Source of the DNA: Neobacillus sp. SuZ13
GTDB taxonomy: Bacteria; Bacillota; Bacilli; Bacillales; Cytobacillaceae
Length of the DNA stretch: 64,000 nucleotides
Direction: 5' to 3'
NCBI RefSeq assembly: GCF_030123365.1
Contig: NZ_CP126107.1
Location: 2,465,501-2,529,500, forward strand
Positions within the stretch are counted from its first letter, which is position 1. Each line of letters starts with the position of its first letter. The position numbers and the translations under genes were made by a program. Positions 24,595 to 32,743 of this stretch are shown piece by piece. Below the pieces are notes generated by a model that worked only from the letters and a program-made list of their open reading frames with translations, made no database searches and was not told where the DNA came from.

Positions 24595-26220
24595 ATGCGA
24601 TTACATACGAAATTAATGGTAGGCATTTTTATAGTAATTATCTTCATTGGCGGGATTTTCGAACTAACTTTTAAAAATATTATGGAATCCAATCTTAAGC
24701 ATGAAAAAGGAACGAAAGCTTTATCTGTGGCACAGTCCATTTCAAATATGCCAGAGATACAAAAAGCTTTTTCTAATAAAAACCCCTCTGTCATTATTCA
24801 ACCAATCGCCGAAAAAATTCGCAAACAGGTTGGTGCGGAATTTATTGTTATCGGTAATCGCCAGGAGATTCGCTATTCTCATCCCGATCCTACCCGTTTA
24901 GGACAAAAAATGGTGGGTGGAGATAATCAGCGAGTCTTTAAGGGAGAATCAGTTATCTCTGAGTCGATCGGAACTCTTGGTCCATCCTTAAGAGGGAAAG
25001 CGCCTATTTTTAGTGACGGCAAAGTAATTGGTGTCGTTTCAGTAGGCTATCTTCAAACGGATATTGAAAAAGAAGTAGCGAAGGTTCGACGGAAAATTTT
25101 TATCACTACCATGATTATTTTACTTGGAGGATTACTAGCGGCTTTATTAATCTCTTTAAATATTAAAAGAGCCATTTTTGGCCTTGAACCGAGAGAAATC
25201 GCTTGGATGTACCAGGAAAAGCATGCCATATTAGAATCGATCCATGAGGGAATTATCGCCATCGATACAAATGGACGAATAACAGTCGTCAATGAAACTG
25301 CACATAAAATTCTCAATGTGCCGAGCGACGTTCTCCTTCGTGGAAAGAAGATTGATGATGTCATTGAAAATACGTCTCTTTATGAAGTGGTTCGGACAGG
25401 CCTTGCCGAATATGATCGGGAATTTACGATTTTCGGTGAGATTTTTTTGGTGAATCGTATCCCGATTTTTAATAAAAAAGACGAAGTAATTGGAGCTGTT
25501 GCTAGTTTCAGAAACAAGTCAGAGTTATCCAATCTGATTCAGGAATTATCCCATGTCAAAGCTTATGCTGAAGGCCTGCGGGCTCAGACACATGAGTATT
25601 CCAACAGGCTTTACACACTTCTTGGTTTGATCCAGCTTGGCTCCTATAAGGAAGCCATTGAATTCATTTCAAGGGAAGTGGATGTTGCACAAGGATTTAT
25701 TAGTTTCTTAATGAAGGAAATTCCCGATCCAATCATTGCAGGATTTATTTTAGGAAAAGTCAGTTTAGCTAGTGAATTAAAAATTTATTTGACAATCGAT
25801 CGTGAAAGTAGTTTTAGAGATTTGCCAGTAGAAATCAACAGGGATACATTAGTGACGATTATCGGGAACCTTGTTAACAATGCTTTTGATGCTGTGAGAG
25901 AAAATGGGAAGGTAGAAAAAAGAGTTTCTCTGTTTCTTACCGACTTAGGAAAAGATCTGATCATCGAAATTGAAGATAACGGGAAAGGCATAAATAACAG
26001 CATCAGTGAACAAATTTTCCAAAATGGCTTTTCTACAAAAAACCGTCAAAGCAATTCCGGGATCGGCTTAAGCCTTGTAAAAGAAGCAATCGCAGGCTTA
26101 GGGGGATATATAACTTTTTCCTCGAATGAAGGGGAAGGGACAATTTTCACAGTTGTGATTCCAAAACACAGGGGGTGTTTAAATGAATCTGAAACCCAAT
26201 ATAGAAGTGTTAATAGTTGA
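24595..26220 (+). CDS. CitA/DctS-type sensor histidine kinase
   Basis: A 541-residue membrane kinase. Order: helix (about 5-28), an extracytoplasmic PDC/Cache sensor (about 30-170) with the RYSHPDP and GPSLRGKAP motifs of the citrate/C4-dicarboxylate sensors, a second helix (about 165-190), a PAS domain (about 205-320), the phospho-acceptor His in LRAQTHEYSNRLYTLLGLI, and a GHKL ATPase (NLVNNAFDAV, EDNGKGI, GIGLSLV). It should sense a carboxylate and control tctCBA through the response regulator whose gene overlaps its 3' end. Confidence 0.92.
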   Translation: MRLHTKLMVGIFIVIIFIGGIFELTFKNIMESNLKHEKGTKALSVAQSISNMPEIQKAFSNKNPSVIIQPIAEKIRKQVGAEFIVIGNRQEIRYSHPDPTRLGQKMVGGDNQRVFKGESVISESIGTLGPSLRGKAPIFSDGKVIGVVSVGYLQTDIEKEVAKVRRKIFITTMIILLGGLLAALLISLNIKRAIFGLEPREIAWMYQEKHAILESIHEGIIAIDTNGRITVVNETAHKILNVPSDVLLRGKKIDDVIENTSLYEVVRTGLAEYDREFTIFGEIFLVNRIPIFNKKDEVIGAVASFRNKSELSNLIQELSHVKAYAEGLRAQTHEYSNRLYTLLGLIQLGSYKEAIEFISREVDVAQGFISFLMKEIPDPIIAGFILGKVSLASELKIYLTIDRESSFRDLPVEINRDTLVTIIGNLVNNAFDAVRENGKVEKRVSLFLTDLGKDLIIEIEDNGKGINNSISEQIFQNGFSTKNRQSNSGIGLSLVKEAIAGLGGYITFSSNEGEGTIFTVVIPKHRGCLNESETQYRSVNS

Positions 26221-26914
26221 GGATGATTTAAGGATTGCAGAAATTCAAAAGCGGTTTATTGAACAGATTCCTGGATTCCAAACAGTAGGAATTGCGGCAA
26301 GTTATTTAGAGGCAAAAACGTATATTGATTTATTACAGCCAGACCTACTCTTGTTAGATGTCTATTTTCCGGACATGAATGGACTTGATTTGCTTAAAGA
26401 AACAAAGCAGCAAAGGAAGCAAATGGACGTGATCATGATTACCGCAACAAAAGAGATTCATAAAGTGCAAGAGGCAATCAGTATTGGTGTGTTTGATTAT
26501 ATTATTAAACCTGTAGTGTTTGAAAGGTTTAAACAATCGTTGCTGAGGTATCAGGAATATCATACAAAGTTAGTAGAATTGAAAAATGAAAATCTCCATG
26601 TCACACAACAACAGGTGGACAAGCTGCTGCGAAAAGAAATAGAAGGATCCAAAAGCGAAAAACCTTATCTGCCAAAGGGAATTGACCCGTTGACGCTGGA
26701 AAAGGTCCTCGAGGTTCTGTCGAATGTTGCTGATGGCTTAACGGCAGAGATAGTTGCGAAAGAAATAGGTGTAAGCAGAACGACAGCTAGAAGGTATCTT
26801 GAGCATCTCATGTCAGAGGAAAAAATTGATGCGGATTTAGCTTACGGAACGGTCGGGCGCCCAGAACGTGTCTATTTGGTTAAAGGGCCAATCAAACAGC
26901 GTAACTACACATAA
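26183..26914 (+). CDS. CitB/DctR-type response regulator
   Basis: A 243-residue regulator. Receiver domain (about 6-125) with acidic pair EDD and phospho-acceptor Asp59 (LLLDVYFPDMNG), Lys in IIKPV; C-terminal helix-turn-helix (VAKEIGVSRTTARRYLEHL). ATG at 26183 follows GGGGTG inside the kinase gene; the two coding regions overlap by 38 nt, ensuring coupled synthesis. Expected to activate tctCBA. Confidence 0.92.
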   Translation: MNLKPNIEVLIVEDDLRIAEIQKRFIEQIPGFQTVGIAASYLEAKTYIDLLQPDLLLLDVYFPDMNGLDLLKETKQQRKQMDVIMITATKEIHKVQEAISIGVFDYIIKPVVFERFKQSLLRYQEYHTKLVELKNENLHVTQQQVDKLLRKEIEGSKSEKPYLPKGIDPLTLEKVLEVLSNVADGLTAEIVAKEIGVSRTTARRYLEHLMSEEKIDADLAYGTVGRPERVYLVKGPIKQRNYT

Positions 26915-26950
26915 AGAAGAAGGCTCAAATGGAGCCTTCTTCTTTATGTA
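26913..26950 (+). terminator. Terminator of the tct two-component operon
   Basis: Perfect 14-bp stem (26913-26926 with 26932-26945), overlapping the stop codon of the regulator gene; loop AAATG. Confidence 0.8.
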
Positions 26951-27101
26951 AAAGAGTATTGGAAATTTTCTCGGTAAGCCATAAATTTTTTAATTGTACT
27001 AATATTGCTAATATTATAACGAAGATGGGTCTTATTTAGTTATATAATGGAAGTGAATCTTCATAGCGTTTTTTGTCATGCAAGATGAAGGAGGGAAGGA
27101 C

Positions 27102-27599
27102 ATGCAATGTCTAATTGTTTATTGCTCATCCCATGGGACGACAGAGAAAGCAGTAAGGTTTTTAAGTGAAATTCTTAAAGGAGAGGTTCAGACGGTTGAT
27201 TTGAAACGAGAGAAGGTGAAGTTTGATCTTCGCAATTTCGATACCATCATAATTGGTGGCTCGATTCATGCTGGAAACATTCAAAGGAAAATCAAAAAGT
27301 TTATTACTCACAATTATGATACTCTGTTAGAAAAAGAAGTAGGACTTTTCCTTTGCTGTATGCATGATGGCGAGACAGCGATTGAGCAATTTAACCATGC
27401 CTTTCCGCAAGAATTACGAAAAAATTCTGCAGCAATGGGGTTATTTGGCGGAGAATTTCTTATGTCGGAAATGAACTTCATTGAAAAACAAATTGTAAAA
27501 AAGGTAAGCGGTGCAACGAGAGACCAATTAAATTTAGATTATGAAGCGATTAAGGAATTTGCTTCAAAATTAAATAATATCCAAACCCTAGTACATTAA
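27102..27599 (+). CDS. Flavodoxin-domain protein (HemG-like)
   Basis: A 165-residue flavodoxin-like protein resembling menaquinone-dependent protoporphyrinogen dehydrogenase HemG. The N-terminal FMN phosphate loop YCSSHGTTEKAV follows the first strand, and IIGGSIHAGNIQRKIKKFI and FLCCMHDGE are typical of HemG-type proteins. ATG at 27102 has AAGGAGGGAAGG just upstream; earlier in-frame codons lie before that site. Since most Bacillus use HemY, its role could be general flavin redox rather than haem synthesis. Confidence 0.75.
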   Translation: MQCLIVYCSSHGTTEKAVRFLSEILKGEVQTVDLKREKVKFDLRNFDTIIIGGSIHAGNIQRKIKKFITHNYDTLLEKEVGLFLCCMHDGETAIEQFNHAFPQELRKNSAAMGLFGGEFLMSEMNFIEKQIVKKVSGATRDQLNLDYEAIKEFASKLNNIQTLVH

Positions 27600-27622
27600 T
27601 CGATGTATATCCATTTTTAATT

Positions 27623-27654
27623 GAACGTTTCTGCAGATGCAGAACGTTTTTTTG
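27623..27654 (+). terminator. Terminator of the flavodoxin gene
   Basis: Stem AACGTTTCTGCA against TGCAGAACGTT (one bulged T) followed by seven T. Confidence 0.8.
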
Positions 27655-27789
27655 TGTTAATAAGGAATTTAAGGGGTATTTTCGATAAGTTGGATTAGAA
27701 AGTGAAATTTTTGTCAAATTTTGCTTATAAAAAATGTCGAGAAGGACAATAATGAGTGAGGTCTTATTACAACAAGGAAGAGGATTTTT

Positions 27790-28821
27790 ATGAAGATTTG
27801 GTTTAACAGATGGTTTACAACCGTTTCCCATTTCATCGACATGATTCGGGATAACGAAGATAAGCGAAAATTTATTATTTATGGCACCAGTCCGAACAAG
27901 GATGCCCTGTATTTACAAAATTGTGATTTTGCTTTCGTCGAGCCGGATATATCTGGTGAGGATTATATTGCTTTTTGTCTTGAATTTTGTCAGAAACACG
28001 GGATTAATATTTTTATCCCGCGGAAAGAAAATGTCCTCATTTCTAAACGACTGCATCAATTTGAGAAGTTGGGAGTAAAGGTGCTGGTTTGCCCGGATGC
28101 TAACCTCATGGAGACCATGGATAATAAAGCTGAGACGTATCGAATGTTTTTAGGTGGGCCGGCAAATTCTTTAATCCCTGACTATCATGTCGTCAATAAT
28201 CTCGAAGCGTTTAAATTAGCGTATAAACAACTAAAGGAAAAAGGACATACTGTGTGTTTTAAACCAGTGATTGGTGAAGGCGCCAACGGATTTAGGGTCA
28301 TTAAAGACCAAATTGATTCGATAACCCAGCTTTTCAATCATGGAACAAGTTATAGAATTCCATACAACTATGCCTGCGAAATTTTAGGTCAGCAAGAAAC
28401 ATTCCCTGACTTAATGGTGTTGGAATTTTTAGAAGGCAGAGAATATAGTATTGATTGCTTATCCTCACAGGATAAACTGTATGCCGCCATACCTCGGATG
28501 AAGGGGGATGGCAGAGTTAGAGAGCTTGTGGAGCAGGTTGAACTCATAAAATTGGCTCACGAATTTCATCAAGAATTTAGGTTGCCATATGTGTTTAATA
28601 TCCAGGTAAAATACAACAGCAATGGTGAACCCAAGCTGTTGGAAGTCAATCCGCGTATGAGCGGGGGCATGCATTTTAGCTGCTTATCTGGGATCAACAT
28701 CCCGTATCTTGCTCTGAAAATTTTACTCGGTGAAAAAGTGCAATTGGTGAAACCAAAGTTTGGAATTCGGGCAAGTCATATTGAAAAAGAAATGATTCTT
28801 AAATATGGTGACATAAGTTAA
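27790..28821 (+). CDS. ATP-grasp domain protein
   Basis: A 343-residue cytoplasmic enzyme with an ATP-grasp fold of the carbamoyl-phosphate-synthase-like type. Seen: a pre-ATP Rossmann-like part (1-115), CFKPVIGEGANGFRVI (ATP-grasp glycine loop), LEFLEGREYSIDC, and the metal/ATP end motif LLEVNPRMSGGMHF. Such proteins join a carboxylate to an amine or thiol with ATP. AGGAAGAGG precedes the ATG. It stands alone between terminators, so the substrates cannot be inferred. Confidence 0.82.
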   Translation: MKIWFNRWFTTVSHFIDMIRDNEDKRKFIIYGTSPNKDALYLQNCDFAFVEPDISGEDYIAFCLEFCQKHGINIFIPRKENVLISKRLHQFEKLGVKVLVCPDANLMETMDNKAETYRMFLGGPANSLIPDYHVVNNLEAFKLAYKQLKEKGHTVCFKPVIGEGANGFRVIKDQIDSITQLFNHGTSYRIPYNYACEILGQQETFPDLMVLEFLEGREYSIDCLSSQDKLYAAIPRMKGDGRVRELVEQVELIKLAHEFHQEFRLPYVFNIQVKYNSNGEPKLLEVNPRMSGGMHFSCLSGINIPYLALKILLGEKVQLVKPKFGIRASHIEKEMILKYGDIS

Positions 28822-28828
28822 TAAAGAA

Positions 28829-28859
28829 AGAGCAGGTTTCGTTTTCGAACCTGCTCTTC
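28829..28859. terminator. Bidirectional terminator
   Basis: Stem AGAGCAGGTT/AACCTGCTCT with an inner TCG/CGA pairing, located between the convergent ATP-grasp and GIY-YIG genes. Confidence 0.75.
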
Positions 28860-28862
28860 CCA

Positions 28863-29237
28863 CTATTTGTAGAACACTTTATCAATATTGTATTTTGCAT
28901 GTAAGGTATTGATGAGGTAGGTTTCGTAAATTTCTCTTTCCATCGGGTCTTCCACAACACATACCGCAATTTTATAGACTTCATCACGGTGTAATTTGAT
29001 TGGTGAGACAGAATCTTCGAAATGTCTTTTTACGCGAGGACGTAATTTCCTAGCTTTACCGACAAATAGTAATTCATCATTTGCGTTTGAAAAAAGGATA
29101 ATCCCGCCTTTGTCTCTTGGGATTTTATTGTAATCTGTAAAACCATAAACGCTGCTTAGCGGCGCCTCCACTTTTTCTCCCACTTGGTTTTTTTTCGTAA
29201 TCACTATATCAGGATTAGGGATTTCAATTTTAATCAT
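28863..29237 (-). CDS. UvrC-like GIY-YIG domain protein with altered motif
   Basis: A 124-residue single-domain protein. The stretch GGIILFSNANDELLFVGKAR followed by LRPRVKRHF aligns with the N-terminal nuclease of UvrC (G-Y...YVGKAKNLR.RV), and the EREIYETYLI..AKYN end aligns with the metal-binding Glu and conserved Asn. The first motif Tyr is replaced by Ile and the second YVG by FVG, so nuclease activity is doubtful. AAGGAG precedes the ATG at 29237. Likely an excinuclease-like protein of the B. subtilis YurQ type. Confidence 0.7.
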   Translation of the reverse strand: MIKIEIPNPDIVITKKNQVGEKVEAPLSSVYGFTDYNKIPRDKGGIILFSNANDELLFVGKARKLRPRVKRHFEDSVSPIKLHRDEVYKIAVCVVEDPMEREIYETYLINTLHAKYNIDKVFYK

Positions 29238-29268
29238 GTAGAAAATCGCTCCTTGCCTTGCTTAAAAT

Positions 29269-29285
29269 AAACGGGTTACCCGTTT
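29269..29285. promoter_or_regulatory. 17-bp palindrome AAACGGGTTACCCGTTT
   Basis: Two perfect 8-bp half sites around a single central T, 31 bp upstream of the GIY-YIG gene start. No T run follows, so an operator is more likely than a terminator. The regulator is unknown. Confidence 0.45.
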
Positions 29286-29473
29286 TGCTAACGGTTCATT
29301 ATAGCACAACTATTCAATAATAGTTATTTTAACCATAAATCAGGACACAAAACCAGTAGATCTTAGATTTTATAAGGAGAGGTTAAATAAAAGTAGAAAA
29401 ATATTCCTTATTTTTGTAAACTAAAGGAAGTACTGTGAATTAATTATTTTATTAAATTTGAAAGGGTGTTTCT

Positions 29474-30055
29474 ATGGGTATTTCATTGTCTAAAGGGCAG
29501 AAGATTGATTTAACAAAAACAAACCCTGGTTTAACAAAAGTCGTTGTTGGTCTTGGTTGGGATACGAATCGTTATGACGGTGGAAACGATTTCGATTTAG
29601 ATGCAAGTATTTTCTTATTAGGTGCTAATGGAAAAGTTACTTCTGAAAAAGATTTTGTTTTCTATAACCAACTTGAAGGTGGAAATGGCTCGGTCGTACA
29701 TACTGGTGATAACCGTACAGGCGAAGGGGACGGAGACGATGAGCAAGTAAAAGTGAATCTCAGCGCGGTCCCTGCTCAAATTGAAAGAATTTCGTTTGTT
29801 ATCACTATTCATGAAGCTGAATCCCGTGGTCAAAATTTTGGACAGGTTTCCAATGCATTCTGCCGTATCGTTAATGAAGATACGAATCAAGAAATCATTC
29901 GTTATGATTTAGGTGAGGATTTTTCAATCGAAACAGCAATCATCGTTGGTGAGTTATACCGACACAATGGCGAGTGGAAATTCTCAGCGGTTGGTTCAGG
30001 CTACCAAGGCGGCCTAGCTCGTATCGCAACAGACTTCGGCCTAAACGTGGGCTAA
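29474..30055 (+). CDS. TerD-family stress protein
   Basis: A 193-residue cytoplasmic protein of the TerD family (B. subtilis YceD/YceE, general stress GSP16U-like). [20 protein letters not shown] is the family start and [12 protein letters not shown] holds the Asp residues that bind calcium. [14 protein letters not shown] and [12 protein letters not shown] complete the signature. AAGGGTG precedes the ATG. It is an isolated gene with its own terminator, without the rest of a tellurite-resistance cluster, so a stress or metal-linked role is assumed from the family. Confidence 0.9.
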   Translation: MGISLSKGQKIDLTKTNPGLTKVVVGLGWDTNRYDGGNDFDLDASIFLLGANGKVTSEKDFVFYNQLEGGNGSVVHTGDNRTGEGDGDDEQVKVNLSAVPAQIERISFVITIHEAESRGQNFGQVSNAFCRIVNEDTNQEIIRYDLGEDFSIETAIIVGELYRHNGEWKFSAVGSGYQGGLARIATDFGLNVG

Positions 30056-30068
30056 AAATAGTAATATC

Positions 30069-30112
30069 AAAAGGACAATACAGTCGTGAGAAACTGTTTC
30101 TGTCCTTTTTTT
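30069..30112 (+). terminator. Terminator of the TerD gene
   Basis: Outer arms AAAAGGACA/TGTCCTTTT and inner ACAGT/ACTGT, followed by a T run. Confidence 0.8.
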
Positions 30113-30199
30113 GTTTATTGGAAGTGCCTTGAAGTATTTATTTGTGGTAAGGAGATATTTGGGTTATGTTAGATATAAATTATTTGATTTGAGGATGTT

Positions 30200-30610
30200 A
30201 TGACAATGAAATTTTTACTGAAAACACAGATTCTTTCTATTATTATTGCGATTTTTTGGATCGTATATCTTAATGTAGTAGCTATTTTTGATCGGCCTAG
30301 CCCGATCCTCCAATATTTGAATTGGTTCGTTTATGGATTTGCTTTCCTGTTTGCCTTCATTTATTTACTTTTAACGAAATACATAATAGGTCACAAATGG
30401 CTTGCTATTCCATTGGTAATACTACCGTATCTTATGATTTACCAAACTTTTCTTGAAAGAATCCTATTAAGTCTAGTTAATAAGAGTTACAGTATGACAA
30501 TTAATTTTTTGTCTTTATCAACAGGAGCCACACATTTAATGGCCATAATAATTGGATTAGTTTTCGGGGTTATCATTTCTAATCGATATAATAGGGAACA
30601 ACAACACTAA
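30200..30610 (+). CDS. Four-helix membrane protein, unknown
   Basis: A 136-residue hydrophobic protein with four predicted membrane segments (about 7-30, 40-60, 68-88, 108-128), short loops and a charged C-terminus (NRYNREQQH). GAGG lies 5 nt before ATG 30200 and 11 nt before a second ATG at 30206. Not recognised; it is followed 75 nt later by an orphan AraC-type regulator and could be a target or partner. Confidence 0.6.
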   Translation: MTMKFLLKTQILSIIIAIFWIVYLNVVAIFDRPSPILQYLNWFVYGFAFLFAFIYLLLTKYIIGHKWLAIPLVILPYLMIYQTFLERILLSLVNKSYSMTINFLSLSTGATHLMAIIIGLVFGVIISNRYNREQQH

Positions 30611-30685
30611 TAAACATTTTTTACCAAATTGCCATGAAAATGGCTTACCTAATCAAAAGTCTACAAATGAAAGAGGGACATTAGG

Positions 30686-32179
30686 ATGGAAGGAAAGTGG
30701 CTGATTGCCGATCGCGATTTGAACGAACGTGAGGGATTAAAATGGTTATTGAAGACCTCCTCCATCCCCGTTACCACTATATTGTCAGCTTCCCATTACC
30801 AGGAATTCGTTGTATGGTTTGAACAGGAGAAGCCTGATGTTGTCTTAATAGAACTAGATATGATCACAAAGGAAGATTGGTCCACCTTTCGTGACCTGAT
30901 GCAGATTTATGACCCCATTTTATTATTAACATCCGCAGAAGGAACCTTCGAAAAAGCACGGCTGGCCATCGATATGCAAGCATTAGATTTAATGATTAAA
31001 CCTTTTTCGGCAACGAAGGTGAAAACCGCCTTTCAAAAAGCCTCACGTAAACTTGGGACAAAAAGTCAAGCGGTTGGAATTCACCATGCGAATACCTATA
31101 AAGATATATCCTATGAAGCGTTATTACTATCGCAAGCTCCAGGTGCAGATATTTACCATGTAGCTGCTTTTCAAACGGAGAGTATCACTGCCATCAGGAC
31201 TTTGCATTCATTCTTGTCAGAATATCCTTTCAAAGATGTCCACGGTATTTTTGCATTAGACGACATGGTCGTTGTTTTGTTTTCAGAAACGAGTCATACT
31301 ATCACGGAACAATGCCAAAAAGCGATGAGAAAGTGGGAGGAGGAATTTTCTGAGCCGCTAGCGGTCGTAGTTCATAAAGGAAATTCATCATCCGTTACTT
31401 TGAATCAAAAATATCTGCAAACGAGGAAAATGTTAGAATTGACCTATTATAAAGGGTACCGCCAAGTTGTTGAATTTAACCACTCAACTGAATGGGTCCA
31501 TATTGATCCTTTTTTAGCTCCGCCTGAACAACGAACCTGGGTTGACATGTTGACAAACGTTGATTTGGAGAAAATAAAAATTTGGCTGTATGATGAATTT
31601 TTGCAATTGAACGATCCTTTTCCTGACCCAGGATTGGTCCGAATTAGACTAACGAGTATCCTGGCACAAGTTAGAAGATATATGAAGACGTATCATTTAG
31701 ACGAGAATCAAAGCTATGAACAGGAATACCGCTATATTTTCAATTCGATTTTGTATGATCGTGTCCTTTATCGTACGGTTCAAAATCTCATTTTATTTAT
31801 TCAAAAATTGTTTTTGGGAACTGAGAGCAGGGATAGAAATCAAATACAAGATCCGATTGAACGCGGCATATCCTTTATGGAGGCTAATTTTTCAAACAGC
31901 ATGCTCAGGCTGGAGGATGTGGCAGCATATGTGGACCGAAACCCCTCATATTTAAGCCATTTGTTGATTACGAAAATAGGTTCCAGCTTTACGGAATTAT
32001 TAACAGCGTCTCGAATGAAGGAAGCGAAAAGGTTGCTGATTGAAACCAATAAACCGATCAAAGAAATTTCGATCTTGGTGGGCTATCAAAATGCCAATTA
32101 TTTCAGTCGGATGTTTAAGGAATTAATGGGTAAGTCGCCTAGAGAATTTCGATTAAATAAAGTGGACGAGGATGGTTGA
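30686..32179 (+). CDS. AraC-type response regulator with Glu in place of the phospho-Asp
   Basis: A 497-residue YesN-like regulator: receiver-like domain (about 1-120), a long middle region of unknown role (130-390) and an AraC HTH at the C-terminus (RLEDVAAYVDRNPSYLSHLL...KRLLIETNKPIKEISILVG by position, then NYFSRMFKELMGKSP). In the receiver the pattern PDVVLIELDM puts Glu56 where Asp is phosphorylated, while the conserved Lys (MIKPF) is kept. It may be locked in an active-like state and work without a kinase; no sensor kinase gene is adjacent. The ATG follows AAGAGGGACATTAGG. Confidence 0.85.
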   Translation: MEGKWLIADRDLNEREGLKWLLKTSSIPVTTILSASHYQEFVVWFEQEKPDVVLIELDMITKEDWSTFRDLMQIYDPILLLTSAEGTFEKARLAIDMQALDLMIKPFSATKVKTAFQKASRKLGTKSQAVGIHHANTYKDISYEALLLSQAPGADIYHVAAFQTESITAIRTLHSFLSEYPFKDVHGIFALDDMVVVLFSETSHTITEQCQKAMRKWEEEFSEPLAVVVHKGNSSSVTLNQKYLQTRKMLELTYYKGYRQVVEFNHSTEWVHIDPFLAPPEQRTWVDMLTNVDLEKIKIWLYDEFLQLNDPFPDPGLVRIRLTSILAQVRRYMKTYHLDENQSYEQEYRYIFNSILYDRVLYRTVQNLILFIQKLFLGTESRDRNQIQDPIERGISFMEANFSNSMLRLEDVAAYVDRNPSYLSHLLITKIGSSFTELLTASRMKEAKRLLIETNKPIKEISILVGYQNANYFSRMFKELMGKSPREFRLNKVDEDG

Positions 32180-32209
32180 TTTTTAAATTAATTTGAGAGA
32201 AGTGGGGAT

Positions 32210-32481
32210 ATGAAGACGGTTATCGCATTTTTGGTTATGGTATTCCTTGTTTTTTCATTCCTTAAATTTTATTTCAATCGGAAATGGAAATTGTTTTATA
32301 CGGCGTTTGGGTCAGATAACTATTTTATGATCGCAGCTAAGTTAAATGCTGCAGGATAAAATTCAAAACAAACACTCCGGTGAATTTGCGTAGTGATGCT
32401 AGGTTTAAAGATTTTACTCAATACGATATTTTTGTTAAAGAAGAGGATGAACATAGAGCCCAAGCTGCACTCCAAAGATAA
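32210..32481 (+). pseudogene. Frameshifted small membrane-anchored protein gene
   Basis: An ATG at 32210 preceded by AGTGGGG opens a 49-codon frame: a hydrophobic N-terminal helix, NRKWKLFYTAFG, then KLNAAG and a TAA. Shifting by one base at the GG in CTGCAGGATA continues with a plausible 41-residue tail (KFKTNTPVNLRSD...DIFVKEEDEHRAQ) to TAA at 32479-32481 and a terminator at 32530. Together they make a 90-residue protein like the small DUF2007-like proteins with a membrane anchor. One missing base explains the break. Confidence 0.6.
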
Positions 32482-32529
32482 GAAATTGTACATTTTCTTG
32501 TAAAGCACGATAAATTAAGTCTAGAAGTG

Positions 32530-32562
32530 GACCGGTCATCAATATGACTAGGTCTTTTTTAA
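32530..32562 (+). terminator. Terminator after the frameshifted small gene
   Basis: Stem GACC-GGTCAT with ATGAC-TA-GGTC followed by six T. Confidence 0.7.
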
Positions 32563-32743
32563 ACACAAGACCCTAAAAATATTATAGATTAATAGAAATA
32601 TTATTGGTTACATAAACAAACTATCTAAATAAATTCTAGTTACTCCTATAAATATTATCTTATATCTAATGTTCCTCTCGTATTTTTTAGAAGATTTTAT
32701 TTTTATAATATATATATATTAATAAATAAAGGGAGTGGAATGG

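Noticed and set aside
27078..27101. Upstream ATG for the flavodoxin-like gene
   Set aside because: It lies before the AAGGAGG site; the ATG at 27102 has correct spacing and matches the family start.
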